Shown piece after piece: positions 11,282 through 21,455 of a stretch of DNA of 64,000 bases (its first letter is position 1; each line of letters begins with the position of its first letter). The DNA lies in assembly GCA_946902875.1 (NCBI GenBank), contig OX336348.1:16889741-16953740 (forward strand), read 5' to 3'. Made by a program: the position numbers and the translations under genes. The DNA is from Nematopogon swammerdamellus. Taxonomy: Eukaryota > Arthropoda > Insecta > Lepidoptera > Adelidae. A model generated the notes under the pieces. That model saw only the letters and a program-made list of their open reading frames with translations, had not been told where the DNA came from and did not search any database.

Positions 11282-11702
11282 ATGTGGGTAAGGCCACGGA
11301 ATTTTGTACGATATTTCCGTGTTTTGAATTCTAGTTAATTACGTCGTTAATTTTGATGAAAACTGAAAGAAGACTTTATCTACTACCTAGCAACTACCTA
11401 TATCTATACAATTTTACGTTAAAGCCAAACGACGGTCAGCCTCCACGGTCGAACGGTCACCCATCCAACCACTGGCCGCGGCCGGATGGCGCTTATTTCA
11501 CTATGAGACGTCGAACTGTGGCACTAGCGAGCGAGCCGCCAAGGCTTTTTCTGGCCACGTCGAGAGCACAACAGCGATAGAGCACGATGTTTCTAATAAA
11601 AAATCTAGCTATATTGCTAAGTCTTACATACACGAACAGTGCGTATGGGCTTGCCCCACATACGGCTAGCTGGGTAGACTGACCGACAACTAGACGCTAG
11701 AG
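11282..11702. other. Unassigned; degenerate SINE A tRNA head at about 11425-11490 (minus)
   Basis: GGTCAGCCTCCACGGTCGAA and GGTCACCCATCCAACCACTG match the reversed SINE A head. Nothing else recognised. Confidence 0.5.
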
Positions 11703-11854
11703 TGCAGGTGTGGGCAAACGTTTTCAATAAGGGGCCAAATTCGAGGCCAAATTGAAATATTACATTTTGTATGAAATAATTTTGCATGAAATAATTTTGT
11801 ATGAAATAATTTTGCTCAAATCTCGTATATTAGCAACTATTTAAAGAAAATAAT

Positions 11855-12270
11855 CTTTTTTTAGGGTTCCGTATCCGGTACGAGACCCTATTACTAACTA
11901 ATTACTAAGCAAGCCTACGCTGTCTGTCTGTCCGTCCGTCTGTCCGAGGGCTGTATATCTCTTGAACCGTAATAGGTAGCCCCTTGAAATTTTCACTGAA
12001 TATGTGTTACTTATTATGGCCGATATAACAACAAATAATAAAAATAAGAAAAAGTAAAAAATTCACGGGAGTTCCCATAGAAGAAACTAAAAAGTGTATG
12101 CGCGCGCGCCATCTACCGAATAGAGTATGAAGCATTTTAACTAATGATGAATTTTAACTAATATGAAGCATTTCATAAACACGCCATAGATGGTGTGAGT
12201 GGCGCTGACCATGACATGGCGATACGGAACCCTCGGTGCGCGAGTTCGACTCGCAGTTGGCCGGTTGTTT
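11855..12270 (+). mobile_element. Family D repeat, near full length
   Basis: TTTAGGGTTCCGTATCCGGT start, a (GTCT)n block, GTAATAGGTAGCCCCTTGAA, and end GCGCGAGTTCGACTCGCAG then GGCCGGTTG. Very common in Lepidoptera; there is no coding capacity. Confidence 0.8.
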
Positions 12271-12271
12271 T

Positions 12272-12655
12272 ATATAGATACGCGAGACACTTGGCGCCGC
12301 CGCCAGCGTGAATTGTTGAGCCGACAAGACGCCCAAAAGCATTCGGATTAGAACGGGGGCTGTGAATGCCGCGCCGACGTGACAGATGCCTTTCACGCTT
12401 CTCTTGAAAGATCCTAAGTCGTACACTGAAGGAAACACATCGGGAGGAAGTGCATTCCAGAGTTTCGCAGTGCGGAAGATAAAAGAAATACTGGAGCGCT
12501 TAGTCCGCACTTTAGGCAGCTCTACAGTAAAGGGATGCGTTCCCTGTCTGCTACGCGTGGACCTATGGTGAAATGGTGAGGTCGGAATCGTTTCGAACAG
12601 CTCCTCAGAGCGTTCGCCGTTGAACAGTCGATAGAACACACTTAGTGACCCTATT
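12272..12655 (-). pseudogene. LINE RT C-terminal fragment (Jockey/CR1-like)
   Basis: Minus-strand frame (within 12154-12639) contains FNGERSEELFETIPTSPFHH, KVRTKRSSISFIFRTAKLWN, ALPPDVFPS and LGSFKRSVKG. Its open frame runs on into family D DNA, so the predicted 161-aa protein is a chimera of two repeats and not a gene. Confidence 0.8.
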
Positions 12656-12687
12656 CAGTTCCTAGTGAGTTCAGTTTGCAGGACACT

Positions 12688-12768
12688 TCAAAGTCGTTGA
12701 CTTGGCGAAATGCACGTCTTTGGATCGAGTCTGACTTGGCGAAATGCACGTCTTTGGATCGAGTCTGA
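12688..12768 (+). repeat. Tandem duplication of about 38 bp
   Basis: GACTTGGCGAAATGCACGTC and TTTGGATCGAGTCT are repeated head to tail at about 12698 and 12732. Confidence 0.85.
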
Positions 12769-12889
12769 CAAGCCGAGTCGATACTGACTATATTGTCCTA
12801 TAGATAGTTATGTATATCATATTCCTTTATTTATTTTTATAGTTTCAAAAAGTAACACAATTTATTGCTTTTTAAGTGTATTATTTATT

Positions 12890-13086
12890 ACATACATACA
12901 TAGCGTCACGCCTGTTTCCCGGTGGGGTATCTCCACGTGCCACGATCCTGACACACCTCTGCCGCCTCTTCCACTCCCATAATGTTCTTCTTGCATGCTC
13001 GTCGGTTACGGGTACTACGCACTTGAACTTTTTTGAGCACATGCCCGATCTGGTCCAGGTGCGTCTAGCTAGGGCGACCCTTCCAG
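12890..13086 (-). pseudogene. LINE 3' terminal fragment with CATA tail (same family as 49305-49550)
   Basis: Reversed: CATACATACATA, CGTCACGCCTGTTTCCCGG, GCACATGCCCGATCTGGTC, GCGTCTAGCTAGGGCGACCC. Confidence 0.7.
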
Positions 13087-13394
13087 ACTCTATTATTTAT
13101 TACTATGTTACAAAGTGGTACACATTTTGTAACAAAACAATAATTCCTTCCTCGCGGGCCATTTATTTTTTTAATTTTGCCGCGGGCCGGAACCGTCCCG
13201 CGGGCCGTAGCTTTCCCATCGCTGGGCTAGAGACTACTGCTGGCTGCCTTCCAAGAGAGCCAAAAACAAATAGCCATGCGTGACCGTAAAGTAAACACGG
13301 AGGTCACGCTGCTTTCATAGCTCTGACTCAAATAAAAAGGATTTTTTTTTATTAAAACCGACATGGTACATCCATCCATCGCCTACTGACTACA

Positions 13395-13665
13395 CCTAAG
13401 ATTGCATCCTTACACGCTGGACTTACCGCGGATGCGTACGAATCGATTCTGCAAATCATTCCTCTACAGAGCCGGTAAACTCTGGAACGCTCTCCCTGCC
13501 CATATATTTCCCCCAAAGTACAGTCTCGGGTCCTTCAAGAGGGGCGTGAATGGGCACCTGTCAGGCCGGCATGGCATTCGCAACCCCCGCATACGACCGA
13601 ATGTCCATGGGCGTCGTTAGACACCTTATGGGTGGCTCGGCGCCATATGTCGCGCTGTCAATAAA
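13395..13665 (+). pseudogene. LINE RT C-terminus (Jockey/CR1-like)
   Basis: Frame 13402-13620: HPYTLDLPRMRTNRFCKSFL, YRAGKLWNALPAHIFPP, YSLGSFKRGVNGHLSGRHG. The end is GGCGTCGTTAGACACC then CGCGCTGTCAATAAAA. 5'-truncated. Confidence 0.82.
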
Positions 13666-13667
13666 AA

Positions 13668-14072
13668 CAAAACCTTACACCCGTGATGACCTTTGCGAAC
13701 TAGGTTTCATGTCAGTGCTTTCCTTTTGGTCGTGCCGGCTACACTGGTCCGATGGCTGGCCCCGACGACGACGCGATGCTCGTGAACGTGCTGTTTGTGG
13801 AGAACTGAACTGGACGGAAAACAAGAACTACCTATTTTGTTCCGCGTCTACATTCAGTACGGGCGGTACCAATTCGGATGCGTCAAACAAACCCTATCAC
13901 CTCGTAAGGTTAAGGGAACGTCTGGGGATGAGGGAACTCTACAGTTTTCATTTGGAATCCTAACCACGGCCAGATGAAAACGTCGCAAGGTCACTGATCC
14001 AAGGAACAACCGCGCCTGGTGTATTTAACTGCGTATGTCGAACGCCACGGAGTTACAGAGGCTGACAAGATA
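13668..14072 (-). mobile_element. Diverged SINE family A with tRNA head remnant
   Basis: CACCCGTGATGACC, GCCGGCTACACTGG, then a 60-bp GC-rich insertion (13752-13805), AACTGGACGGAAAACAAG, and a reversed head (CCTAACCACGGCCAGATG, GTTACAGAGGCTGACAAG). Confidence 0.65.
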
Positions 14073-14261
14073 TACATGTTTTGATTTCATTCCCGTTAGG
14101 AATGTAGTTTAGTTTACATTCATCATACATATGTATGACAGGAGTTAGCTGGCACAGTTTGGCCGCAGATTGGCGGAAATAAGACTCAAACCGTGCTACC
14201 CCAGCACTGATGATTGAAACACGAACCGTATGCAGATGTAAATAGGTGCGAGATTCATTCT

Positions 14262-14670
14262 AAGCGGCGGGTGGCCGAGTGGTTTGCGCATGGGCTTCTC
14301 ATGCGAGAGGTCCAAGGTTCGAATCCGGTCGGCGTGTATCAATGGGTTTTTTCTGACGAAAAAAATTTACGTGCATACCTGCTGCTTCACCGTTCGGAAC
14401 CGGTGTAAAACTGTAGGTCCCTTCCCTTGCCCCTTACTAGGTGGTAGGCTCAAATTGTAGCCGACTGCACTGGTTGGTACCACCGTACTGGATGTAAGAT
14501 GGCCGCATATCAGCCTCGGTTGTGTTCTCCTCTAGTCCAGTATAGCCAGCAATCCAGGGAAATCTTCGGTATGACGCCTACCTTCTCGGAGGTGATATTG
14601 GCTGGTCGGAGCATGCGCTTTGGCCCCTCCGACTCAGCCACCCACACCGGATTAAATAAAAAATAAAAAA
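14262..14670 (+). mobile_element. SINE family B, full length, tRNA-derived head
   Basis: A box TGGCCGAGTGG, B box GGTTCGAATCC, linker TTTACGTGCATACC, body GTAGGTCCCTTCCCTTGCCC to CTCCGACTCAGCCACCC, A-rich tail. The head resembles a class II-type tRNA, isotype not assignable; it is a SINE and not a tRNA gene. Confidence 0.88.
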
Positions 14671-15129
14671 ACTCGTGCGGTGGCTGATACGTCGCGCCGA
14701 CGATGAACGTTTGCGCGAAAATCACACTATATATTAAATTTCACGTGTTGGAAAGATGGAAAAAAATTATTTTTTTCGTTACGATTGTAGGGAAAAATAT
14801 TATCCATATTTCTATGAGGCTATTGTTTGTATTGTAATAATTTATGCTTCTCTAGAGAATTTAACTTGAAAGTACAAGTTTCGTACTTTTCCGAATTTTT
14901 TGGAGATTTATTTAACACCTTTTCAAAGTATTAAATAATTTTTTTTTATGTTGGTTAATTAAAGATCAATAGATAACATATATTTTTTACAGATTTTTTA
15001 CAGAACTCTACCAATAACTCAACAATTTCGGTTAAAGTTGACCTTTTGAGTCTTATTTGCGTCTTAATTAGGACTTTTCACAAATTAGGTATCCCTTTAC
15101 AACACATTTTATAACAAAGGGCCTATATT
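14671..15129. other. AT-rich stretch, no gene recognised
   Basis: Nothing recognisable by eye. Confidence 0.5.
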
Positions 15130-15800
15130 TCTTAAAACTCCCTATAGACTACCATTCCAGGTCATATTTCGTGAAACGCACAATTATAATTTTTTTTCTG
15201 TAAACCAACATGGGTGGCTGTGCCGAGAGGTCAATAGTGCAGTCGACAGAGCCAAAACACCTCTCCTCGCGAAACCACATTCAGTTAGGTGCCATGCCGG
15301 CAGACTTGCGGCCCTATATATATATATAGCCCAACATTCGAGCAAACAAGGGTCATAGCTCATGAAACGCACTATAGCCCAACATTCCAGCCAACAAGGG
15401 TCATAGCTCGTGAAACGCTCTATAGCCCAACATTCCAGCCAACAAGGGTCATAGCTCGTGAAACGCACTATTATCCAACATTCCGGCCAACAAGGGTCAT
15501 AGCTCGTGAAACGCACTATAGCCCAACATTCCAGCCAACAAGGGTCATAGCTCGTGATACGCACTATAGCGCAACATTCCAGCCAACAAGGGTCATAGCT
15601 CGTGAAACGCACTATAGCCCAACATTCCAGCCAACAAGGGTCATAGCTCGTGAAACGCACTATAGCGCAACATTCCAGCCAACAAGGGTCATAGCTCGTG
15701 AAACGCACTATAGCCCAACATTCCAGCCAACAAGGGTCATAGCTCGTGAAACGCACTATAGCCCAACATTCCAGCCAGCAAGGGTCATACATAAGTTCGT
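15130..15800. repeat. 48-bp minisatellite, about 9-10 units, split by a LINE tail
   Basis: Unit TATAGCCCAACATTCCAGCC + AACAAGGGTCATAGCTCGTG + AAACGCAC, 48 bp, from about 15331. A diverged unit at 15135-15181 lies left of a reversed LINE E tail (15190-15318). Because 48 is a multiple of 3, both strands stay open (plus 15289-15858, minus 15184-15792), giving 16-residue repeats such as YSPTFQPTRVIARETH. Non-coding by my reading. Confidence 0.9.
15190..15318 (-). mobile_element. LINE family E 3'UTR fragment inside the minisatellite
   Basis: AACATGGGTGGCTGTGCCGA, CTCCTCGCGAAACCAC and AGGTGCCATGCCGGCAG match the 3' ends at 7911-8427 and 61395-61802. Confidence 0.8.
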
Positions 15801-16132
15801 GAAACGTCCTACACAGCTCTTCGGTCGAATAAAATCTCTAAAACAACATCCAAATTGACTTAGCAACAGAAATACAAAGTGAAAGAGGGAATTCCGAGCC
15901 TGCCTCCCAACCGAAAACAAACCCGAGTGCTTATAGTAGACCGTTCAAAGACTTATAAATACAGCTTGGGCCAGTCCATAAATAAAACGAGAGTTCTTCT
16001 TTGTAGGTCCGAGCAAGAGGAGCTGACGAACAAAACTGGATAACTAAGGTTTTGGTCGAATTTGTTTTTTTTTTGTGCCGTAAATATTTTGATGTAGCAA
16101 CCCCGAAGAATTTTCGTTCAAAAGTAACCTTT
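15801..16132. other. No gene recognised
   Basis: Moderately AT-rich, without recognisable repeats. Confidence 0.45.
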
Positions 16133-16133
16133 A

Positions 16134-16279
16134 ATGCCGGCACTTCACTTGGCTTAGCGTATTCGTGATTGTTGCAAACATTTTAGTTTTATCTCGCTCT
16201 AAACAAGCCATTAAAGGGAGACGAAACGGAATTTTTTGCCAAATACACGAATACGCTAAGCCAAGTGAAGTGCCGGCAT
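16134..16279. mobile_element. Palindromic MITE, 34-bp perfect arms
   Basis: Arms ATGCCGGCACTTCACTTGGC / GCCAAGTGAAGTGCCGGCAT, extending inward through TTAGCGTATTCGTG. 146 bp in total. Confidence 0.85.
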
Positions 16280-16329
16280 CACAGCTCTTAATGTTCTCTC
16301 TAAAATATATTTTTTTTATCAAAAGTAGG

Positions 16330-16477
16330 TACACACGACTGCTCTCATTTCTCACACTTTAGGAACCTTGTCAAATTAACATTCACTCATTATTACTCCT
16401 ACAAAATTATACAAATAATCAAATATTTTATTTTGACAGGGTTCCTGAAGTGTGAGAAATGAGAGCAGTCGTCTGTA
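16330..16477. mobile_element. Palindromic MITE, about 46-bp arms
   Basis: TGCTCTCATTTCTCACACTT on the left and AAGTGTGAGAAATGAGAGCA on the right; AT-rich loop; followed by (CATA)n. Confidence 0.85.
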
Positions 16478-16522
16478 CATACATACATACATACATATAC
16501 TATCGAAAAACATTACCCCTAT

Positions 16523-16795
16523 TTTTATGGAAACTGATACGGTTGGCTACATCACCTACAAACAAACCGTGATGTCGGCCCATAACAGCGGGTGAAATAG
16601 GTGCCATGTCAGTGCTTCGCTTTCATTTCATGTCGGCTACACTGAACTGGACGGAAAACACGAACTATTAACATAGACGTTTCGAGCGACGTTTCATTCA
16701 GTGCAGTGGTGGTAAAAACTAACAACCCGGGCGGGATAAACCCTACCACCTAGTGAGTTAAAGAAGGAAAGGGACCTACCCTTTTTGCTTCGCCA
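16523..16795 (-). mobile_element. SINE family A, body and tail
   Basis: TATGGAAACTGATACGG to ACCCTACCACCTAGTGAG; the head is missing. Confidence 0.85.
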
Positions 16796-16852
16796 GTCGG
16801 GTAAATATCAACAGTCAACGAATTTTAGGTCATAAATTCATAATTCGCAGCG

Positions 16853-17232
16853 GCATATAAGCAGCGGGTGGCCGAGTGGTTTCGGCATCGGCTTCTCATG
16901 CGAGAGGTCCGAGGTTCGAATCCGGTCGGCGGCGGCGCGTACCAATGGATTTTTTTCTGAAAAATTTACGTGCATACCTACACCTGCTGCTTCTTCACCG
17001 TTCGGAACCGGTGTGAAACTGTAGGTCCCTTCCCTTGCCCCTTAGGTGGTAGGCTCAAATTGTAGCCGACTGGGTTGATACCACCGTACTGGATGTATGC
17101 AGATGGCCGCATAGCAGCCTTGGTTGTGTTCTCCTCTAGTCCAGTATAGCCAGCAATTGTGATATTTGCTGATCGGAGCATGCGCTTTGGCCCCTCCGAC
17201 TCAGCCACCCATACCGGATTACATAAAAAAAT
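16853..17232 (+). mobile_element. SINE family B, full length, nested
   Basis: Head GTGGCCGAGTGGTTTCGGCA, B box GGTTCGAATCC, end CCACCCATACCGGATTAC plus A7. Confidence 0.88.
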
Positions 17233-17259
17233 ATCGTAGAACATAGGGTAGACTTAAAT

Positions 17260-17548
17260 CGCAGATTACTTAATAGTTACTTCGTAACAGATAAATCACT
17301 CCATAGAAAAAGTTCCATATCTACGGCTTTAATAGCCTACTGCTTCACGTCGCCAATCGCTGCGTGCGAAAATGTACCTAAACGATCAAGTGTAAAGTGC
17401 ATTATTGCTTTGCAGCTGCGCGCAGTTGCGTGGGCGAGCGTGTAGGTATGTTTCGCGCGGCTGACGAATTTGTACTGAATTACACCGCAGGCGGTGCACC
17501 GGGCGGTAGGTAGTTAGCGCGCGCAAGTACATAGAGTGCGTGAGGCCT
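17260..17548 (+). mobile_element. MITE G (289 bp) nested in element H
   Basis: Starts (CG)CAGATTACTTAATAG and ends GAGTGCGTGAGGCCT. Flanks are ACTTAAAT (17252-17259) and GCTTAAAT (17549-17556). Two other copies have the same ends, lengths of 287-288 bp, and 8-bp flanking repeats. Confidence 0.8.
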
Positions 17549-17798
17549 GCTTAAATGTCGCTCGAATCTTAAGATCGCGCATGTGCAGTAAAGCAATTAT
17601 CTACCCTATGATCTACGGGTGATGACCTAAAATTCGTTGATAGGTAGGTCGAGCGGCATTTCAGTTTTGAGGGAACTGTGCATTTCGACACAACTCGCCA
17701 CTCTTCTAGTCGAAAACGCAACGATCCTCGTCATGCCGCCAATACAGTAGGTATTTCATTAGAGTGCATCTCGCTCGTCAGACGAGAAGCCTTGAGAC

Positions 17799-18268
17799 TA
17801 GGGTTGCCAGGCACAAAAACAGAAAAGCCGGACTCAGATTCATATTTAGCCGGACAATTAGTCTTGAAAGCCTGACACTGTTTAAAAAAAATGTTTTTGC
17901 ACTTTTGATTATTTATCACTAAATTATTCATTTAAGAGTTACTTTAGTATATTAATTACATGTTATTACTAGGTGTTGCCCATGACCTTGTCCGCGCTAA
18001 GTACTCTATGTCCGTATCTATGTTTTGATCTATCCCTGTGACCCTGTGCCAATTTTAATATAAATCGGCCCAGAAGCGGTTTGAAAGATAAAAATTCAAA
18101 CAAACATACTTTCGGCATCGTTTAGCAAGCGCGGGCGCGGCGCCGCCGCGTCGGGCGGTAACTTAAAGCCTGACAAAAGCCGGACGTGCCGAACTTGAAT
18201 ATATTTGGCCGGGCGCGACTGTAAAAAGCAGGACATGTTCGTCTAAAGCCGGACACCTGGCAACCCTA
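17799..18268. mobile_element. hAT-type MITE, 470 bp
   Basis: TIR TAGGGTTGCCAGG / CCTGGCAACCCTA with exact 8-bp TSD CTTGAGAC (17791-17798, 18269-18276). The interior repeats GCCGGAC motifs near both ends. No transposase. Confidence 0.9.
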
Positions 18269-18371
18269 CTTGAGACACACACACTCGTGCGTGGGCGTCG
18301 GAAATCGCATTACAAACGCAAGCGACATAAATAGTACACTACACCTAGGTAGATAAATACAAAGACAAGCG

Positions 18372-18428
18372 CACTGACATGGCACCTAGTTAACCCGAGG
18401 TGTTATGTGCTGACATCCCACTCTTTTG
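18372..18428 (+). mobile_element. SINE family A fragment
   Basis: GCACTGACATGGCACCTAGT and TGTTATGTGCTGACATCCC only. Confidence 0.65.
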
Positions 18429-18593
18429 GATACATAGAGTTCCATCAGTTCTATTTCAAGAACTGACAAAGAAACTTCGCAAGTCAGGTTTCTTTCTGTT
18501 ATCGTTTCTCTTGTTTTCGTTTTACATGTGCCTATAGGAGAAATAAATATTTTCATTTCATTTCATTTCATTTCACAATGTTCCGTTAGTACC

Positions 18594-18808
18594 TTATCCT
18601 TACCTTTAATAAAATCTAACGTCTGCTTTCTGTCTGTCTGTCCGTTTATAGCTCGAGAACCACGGAACCGATTTTAATAAAAAAAAATTATACGGATAGC
18701 TTGATTCTTCCCATCAACTATAGACTACTTACTATCACGCTAAATGGGCTTATGAGGTTAGCAGAGAAGTCAAATATGAGAGCGGGCGGAGCCGCCGGCA
18801 CAGCTAGT
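18594..18808 (+). mobile_element. Short non-autonomous Helitron-like element
   Basis: Second copy of the element at 2424-2637: TAATAAAATCTAACGTCTGC start, GCGGGCGGAGCCGCCGG hairpin, terminal CACAGCTAGT. Confidence 0.7.
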
Positions 18809-18877
18809 AAGTATTATATTAAATAAAGTAGGTACCTACCTGCGAGTAACTTACAATAATTAACCCATACTACCGCC

Positions 18878-19165
18878 AGGCCTCACGCACTCTATGTACT
18901 TGCGCGCGCTAACTACCTACCGCCCGACGGGCCGCCGGCGGTCTTTTTCAGCAAAAATTCGTCTGCCGCGCGAAGTATACATAGACGCTCGCCCACGCAA
19001 GTGCGCGCAGCTGCAAAGCAATAACCACTTTACACTCGATCGTTAAGGTACATTTTCGCACGCAGCGATTGGCGTTGTGAAAGAGTAGGCTATTAAAGCC
19101 CGAAGGTAGGAACATTTTCTATGGAGTGGTTTATCTGTTACGAAGTAACTATTAAGTAATCTGTG
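18878..19165 (-). mobile_element. MITE G (288 bp), reversed
   Basis: AGGCCTCACGCACTC start and AAGTAATCTGTG end in this orientation; flanks CTACCGCC (18870-18877) and CTACCGCT (19166-19173), 7 of 8 identical. Confidence 0.82.
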
Positions 19166-19210
19166 CTACCGCTCACAAGAACATTAATATTTACAGCATA
19201 AGTATGAATA

Positions 19211-20066
19211 CTTAAGGGGTACCCCTCCTTACCCCCTAGGCAAAACATCACATCATATTATCCTAACTATAGCCATATTTCAATAGATACAACTATAATT
19301 TATATGCTTATAGTTAGGTAAAGGTTCAAGGTATAATGTGTGATAGATTATTGTAATTTAATCTCGTAAATTATCTGAAAAATAAGTGGGTGAAAAGTGG
19401 TAAAAACGTTCGAAAATGCATTTGCTATTTCGTCACAAATACGTCCATACAAAAAACGCTCGCGCACGGCAACGGCCCAAAATTTAGAATGTTCAAAGAT
19501 AGTTCAGTGAAAAACCATTTATTCTGTAAGCGTTTGAGTTTATTTAGATGATTCTTAGTCTTATTGACTCTAAGCTCAATGAAGCATTTTTCGTATTAGA
19601 TGCATTTGTAAAAAATGGCGAGGGAAATAGCAAAGGCATTTTTTAACGATTTTACCACTTTTCAACCACATATTTTAAAAGGAATTTATAAAATTAAATA
19701 AAAAATAATGTATTCAAATTATACCTTGAATCTTTACCTAACTATAGGCATATATATTATAGTTAAATCACTTGAAATATCAAATCAAATCAAAAAACGT
19801 TTATTGCACATAATTGTTGTACAGAAGGTAGCACTTAATGCCTATGGCATTTTCCACCAGCCTACCCTTATTTACATATAGAACCAGGGTAGGTGCAACA
19901 AGACAAGGTAAACAAAACAAAGTCTTATAAAATAGAAAATAGAAGGACAAATAGTATAAATATCTATATATATAATACACATATAACATGTATATGTGTA
20001 TTATATAATATAATATGGGTATGGTTAGGGAAATACGAAGTGCTTTTGCCTAGTACCCCCCCTTAA
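19211..20066. mobile_element. Nested palindromic element with a LINE tail inside
   Basis: Outer ends TTAAGGGGTACC...CCTAGGCAAAA and TTTTGCCTAGTACCCCCCCTTAAG. Inner inverted pair TATAGTTAGGTAAAGGTTCA (19308) / TGAATCTTTACCTAACTATA (19727). A reversed LINE 3' end sits at 19768-19905. Confidence 0.65.
19768..19905 (-). mobile_element. LINE 3' tail, (TTTGA)n type
   Basis: CAAATCAAATCAAAAAACG, TTTATTGCACATAATTG, TTAATGCCTATGGCATTTTC, CCAGCCTACCC: the reversed terminus of a common lepidopteran LINE. Confidence 0.75.
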
Positions 20067-20227
20067 GAATCTGACCGCTCTGGCAATTTTTTTTTTCTTA
20101 CATTACCTGCATCTGGTGTATAGTGGCATCGTCAATTTTGATACTTAAATATATCAAGCAAGTCAACAAGAAATTAGTATATATTTATAACAACGAAATT
20201 TGTTAAATATATATCGATGCATTTTAC

Positions 20228-20535
20228 GTACGATGTATCCCGACAATCGGGGTAAGCAGAGTAATCGGTGTTGTGCTGCAAGTACTCTGATAAATTACAG
20301 CACAACACCGACCGACCGCCACGTTTAGCAAAGTATTAGGACAAGATAACTATCAAGCAGCGAGTAAGGCACGAAGACCCACCCGCTGCATGACCCGGTG
20401 AAAGAACCGTTCCAAGGTGAGAGGTGGCTAACCTGTCGCCCTTTAGCGCAGCATCTTGTCCTTGTCACTTAGTCGGCTTTCACGACATGCAAGGGGAAAG
20501 ATGCAGTGGGGCTATTATTTTTAAGTACCGGCGCG
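20228..20535 (-). mobile_element. SINE: head X plus body F
   Basis: CCCGACAATCGGGGTAAGCA, CGAAGACCCACCCGCTGCA, CCTGTCGCCCTTTAGCGC, then reversed head X (GATGCAGTGGGGCTATT, AAGTACC). Confidence 0.8.
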
Positions 20536-20551
20536 GCGGCACCACTTTTTA

Positions 20552-20965
20552 GCGGCGGGTGGCCGAGTGGTTTGGGCATCGGCTTCTCATGCGAGAGGTC
20601 CGAGGTTCGAATCCGGTCGGCGTGTACCAATGAGTTTTTTCTGAGGAAAAAATTTACGTGCATACCTACACCTGCTGCTTCACCGTTCGGAACCGGTGTA
20701 AAACTGTAGGTCCCTTCCCTTGCCCCTTACTAGGTGGTAGGCTCAAATTGTAGCCGACTGGGTTGGTACCACCGTACTGGATGTAAGATGGCCGCATAGC
20801 AGCCTCGGCTGTGTTCTCCTCTAGTCCAGTATAGCCAGCAATCCAGGGAAGTCTCCGGTATGGCACCTACCTTCTCGGAGGTGATATTGGCTGGTCGGAG
20901 CATGCGCTTTGGCCCCTCCGACTCAGCCACCCATATCGGATAACATAAAAAAAAAAAAAAAAAAA
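20552..20965 (+). mobile_element. SINE family B, full length
   Basis: Head GGTGGCCGAGTGGTTTGGGC with B box GGTTCGAATCC; body to CCACCCATATCGGATAAC; long A tail. One of the best-preserved copies. Confidence 0.9.
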
Positions 20966-21023
20966 CTTGCATATAAAAAGATACAAATTCAGGTTGGATG
21001 TAGTTGCAAGAATATCTTCACTG

Positions 21024-21058
21024 TATCATACATACATACATACATACATACATACATA
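21024..21058 (+). repeat. (CATA)n microsatellite
   Basis: About eight tandem CATA units. Confidence 0.9.
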
Positions 21059-21204
21059 GTGTATAGAAGGAACTACATACAGGTAAACTCAAAAACTGGT
21101 TTAAGCGAATCCGTCGGCCGACTGTTTATTTGCGCTGCTGGTTGACTTTTTTTGCGAATTTCCAACCGTTACTGACTAACGTTTATTTAAACAGACGAAA
21201 GAGA

Positions 21205-21428
21205 CGAAACCGGCCAAGTGCGAGTCGAACTCGCGCACCGAGGGTTCCGTATCGCCACGTTACGGTCAGCGTAAGAAAAGGTAAAAAATTCATGGGGTGC
21301 CTATACAAGAAACTAAAAAGTTTATGCGCGCCATCTACCGTAAATAGTATGAAGCAGCGCTGACCATGATATGGCAATACGGAACCCTCGGTGCTCGAGT
21401 TCGACTCGCACTTGGCCGGTTTTTTTTA
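21205..21428. mobile_element. Family D repeat in inverted, self-complementary arrangement
   Basis: Starts CCGGCCAAGTGCGAGTCGAA and ends TTCGACTCGCACTTGGCCGG. The left arm also has GAGGGTTCCGTATCGCC and the right GGCAATACGGAACCCTC. Only ~110 bp of interior separate the arms. Confidence 0.75.
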
Positions 21429-21455
21429 GACAGGCGGCCGCTGCTGATGTGTACC

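Larger units (their letters stand above)
11703..13224. mobile_element. hAT-like shell filled with other repeats
   Basis: Left end CAGGTGTGGGCAAACG (starting 11703-11705), right end AGCTTTCCCATCGCTG. Flanked by CGCTAGAG (11695-11702) and GGCTAGAG (13225-13232), 7 of 8 matching. Near the right end, GCGGGCC repeats (13180-13205) recall the hAT at 42729-43846. It contains family D, a LINE remnant and an RTE-like tail. Confidence 0.6.
16812..17673. mobile_element. Palindromic MITE family H carrying SINE B and MITE G
   Basis: The left part has GTCAACGAATTTTAGGTCAT; the right end has ATGACCTAAAATTCGTTGAT, then GAGCGGCATTTCAGTTTTGA. The related fragment at 48181-48313, starting CCCTCAAAACTTTAATGCCG, shows the uninterrupted order. 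SINE B (16853-17232) and MITE G (17260-17548) were inserted into it. Confidence 0.75.

Noticed and set aside
12154..12639. 161-aa ORF on the minus strand
   Set aside because: It fuses a LINE RT tail to family D repeat sequence; there is no start, domain completeness or context for a gene.
14262..14340. Possible tRNA gene (also 16853, 20552, 22430, 62273)
   Set aside because: The A and B boxes belong to SINE B heads, each followed by the same SINE body and A tail; none stands alone with a terminator.
15184..15858. Two overlapping repeat-protein ORFs (202 and 189 aa)
   Set aside because: They are translations of a 48-bp minisatellite on both strands; the flanking parts of the frames are LINE tail and unrelated DNA.
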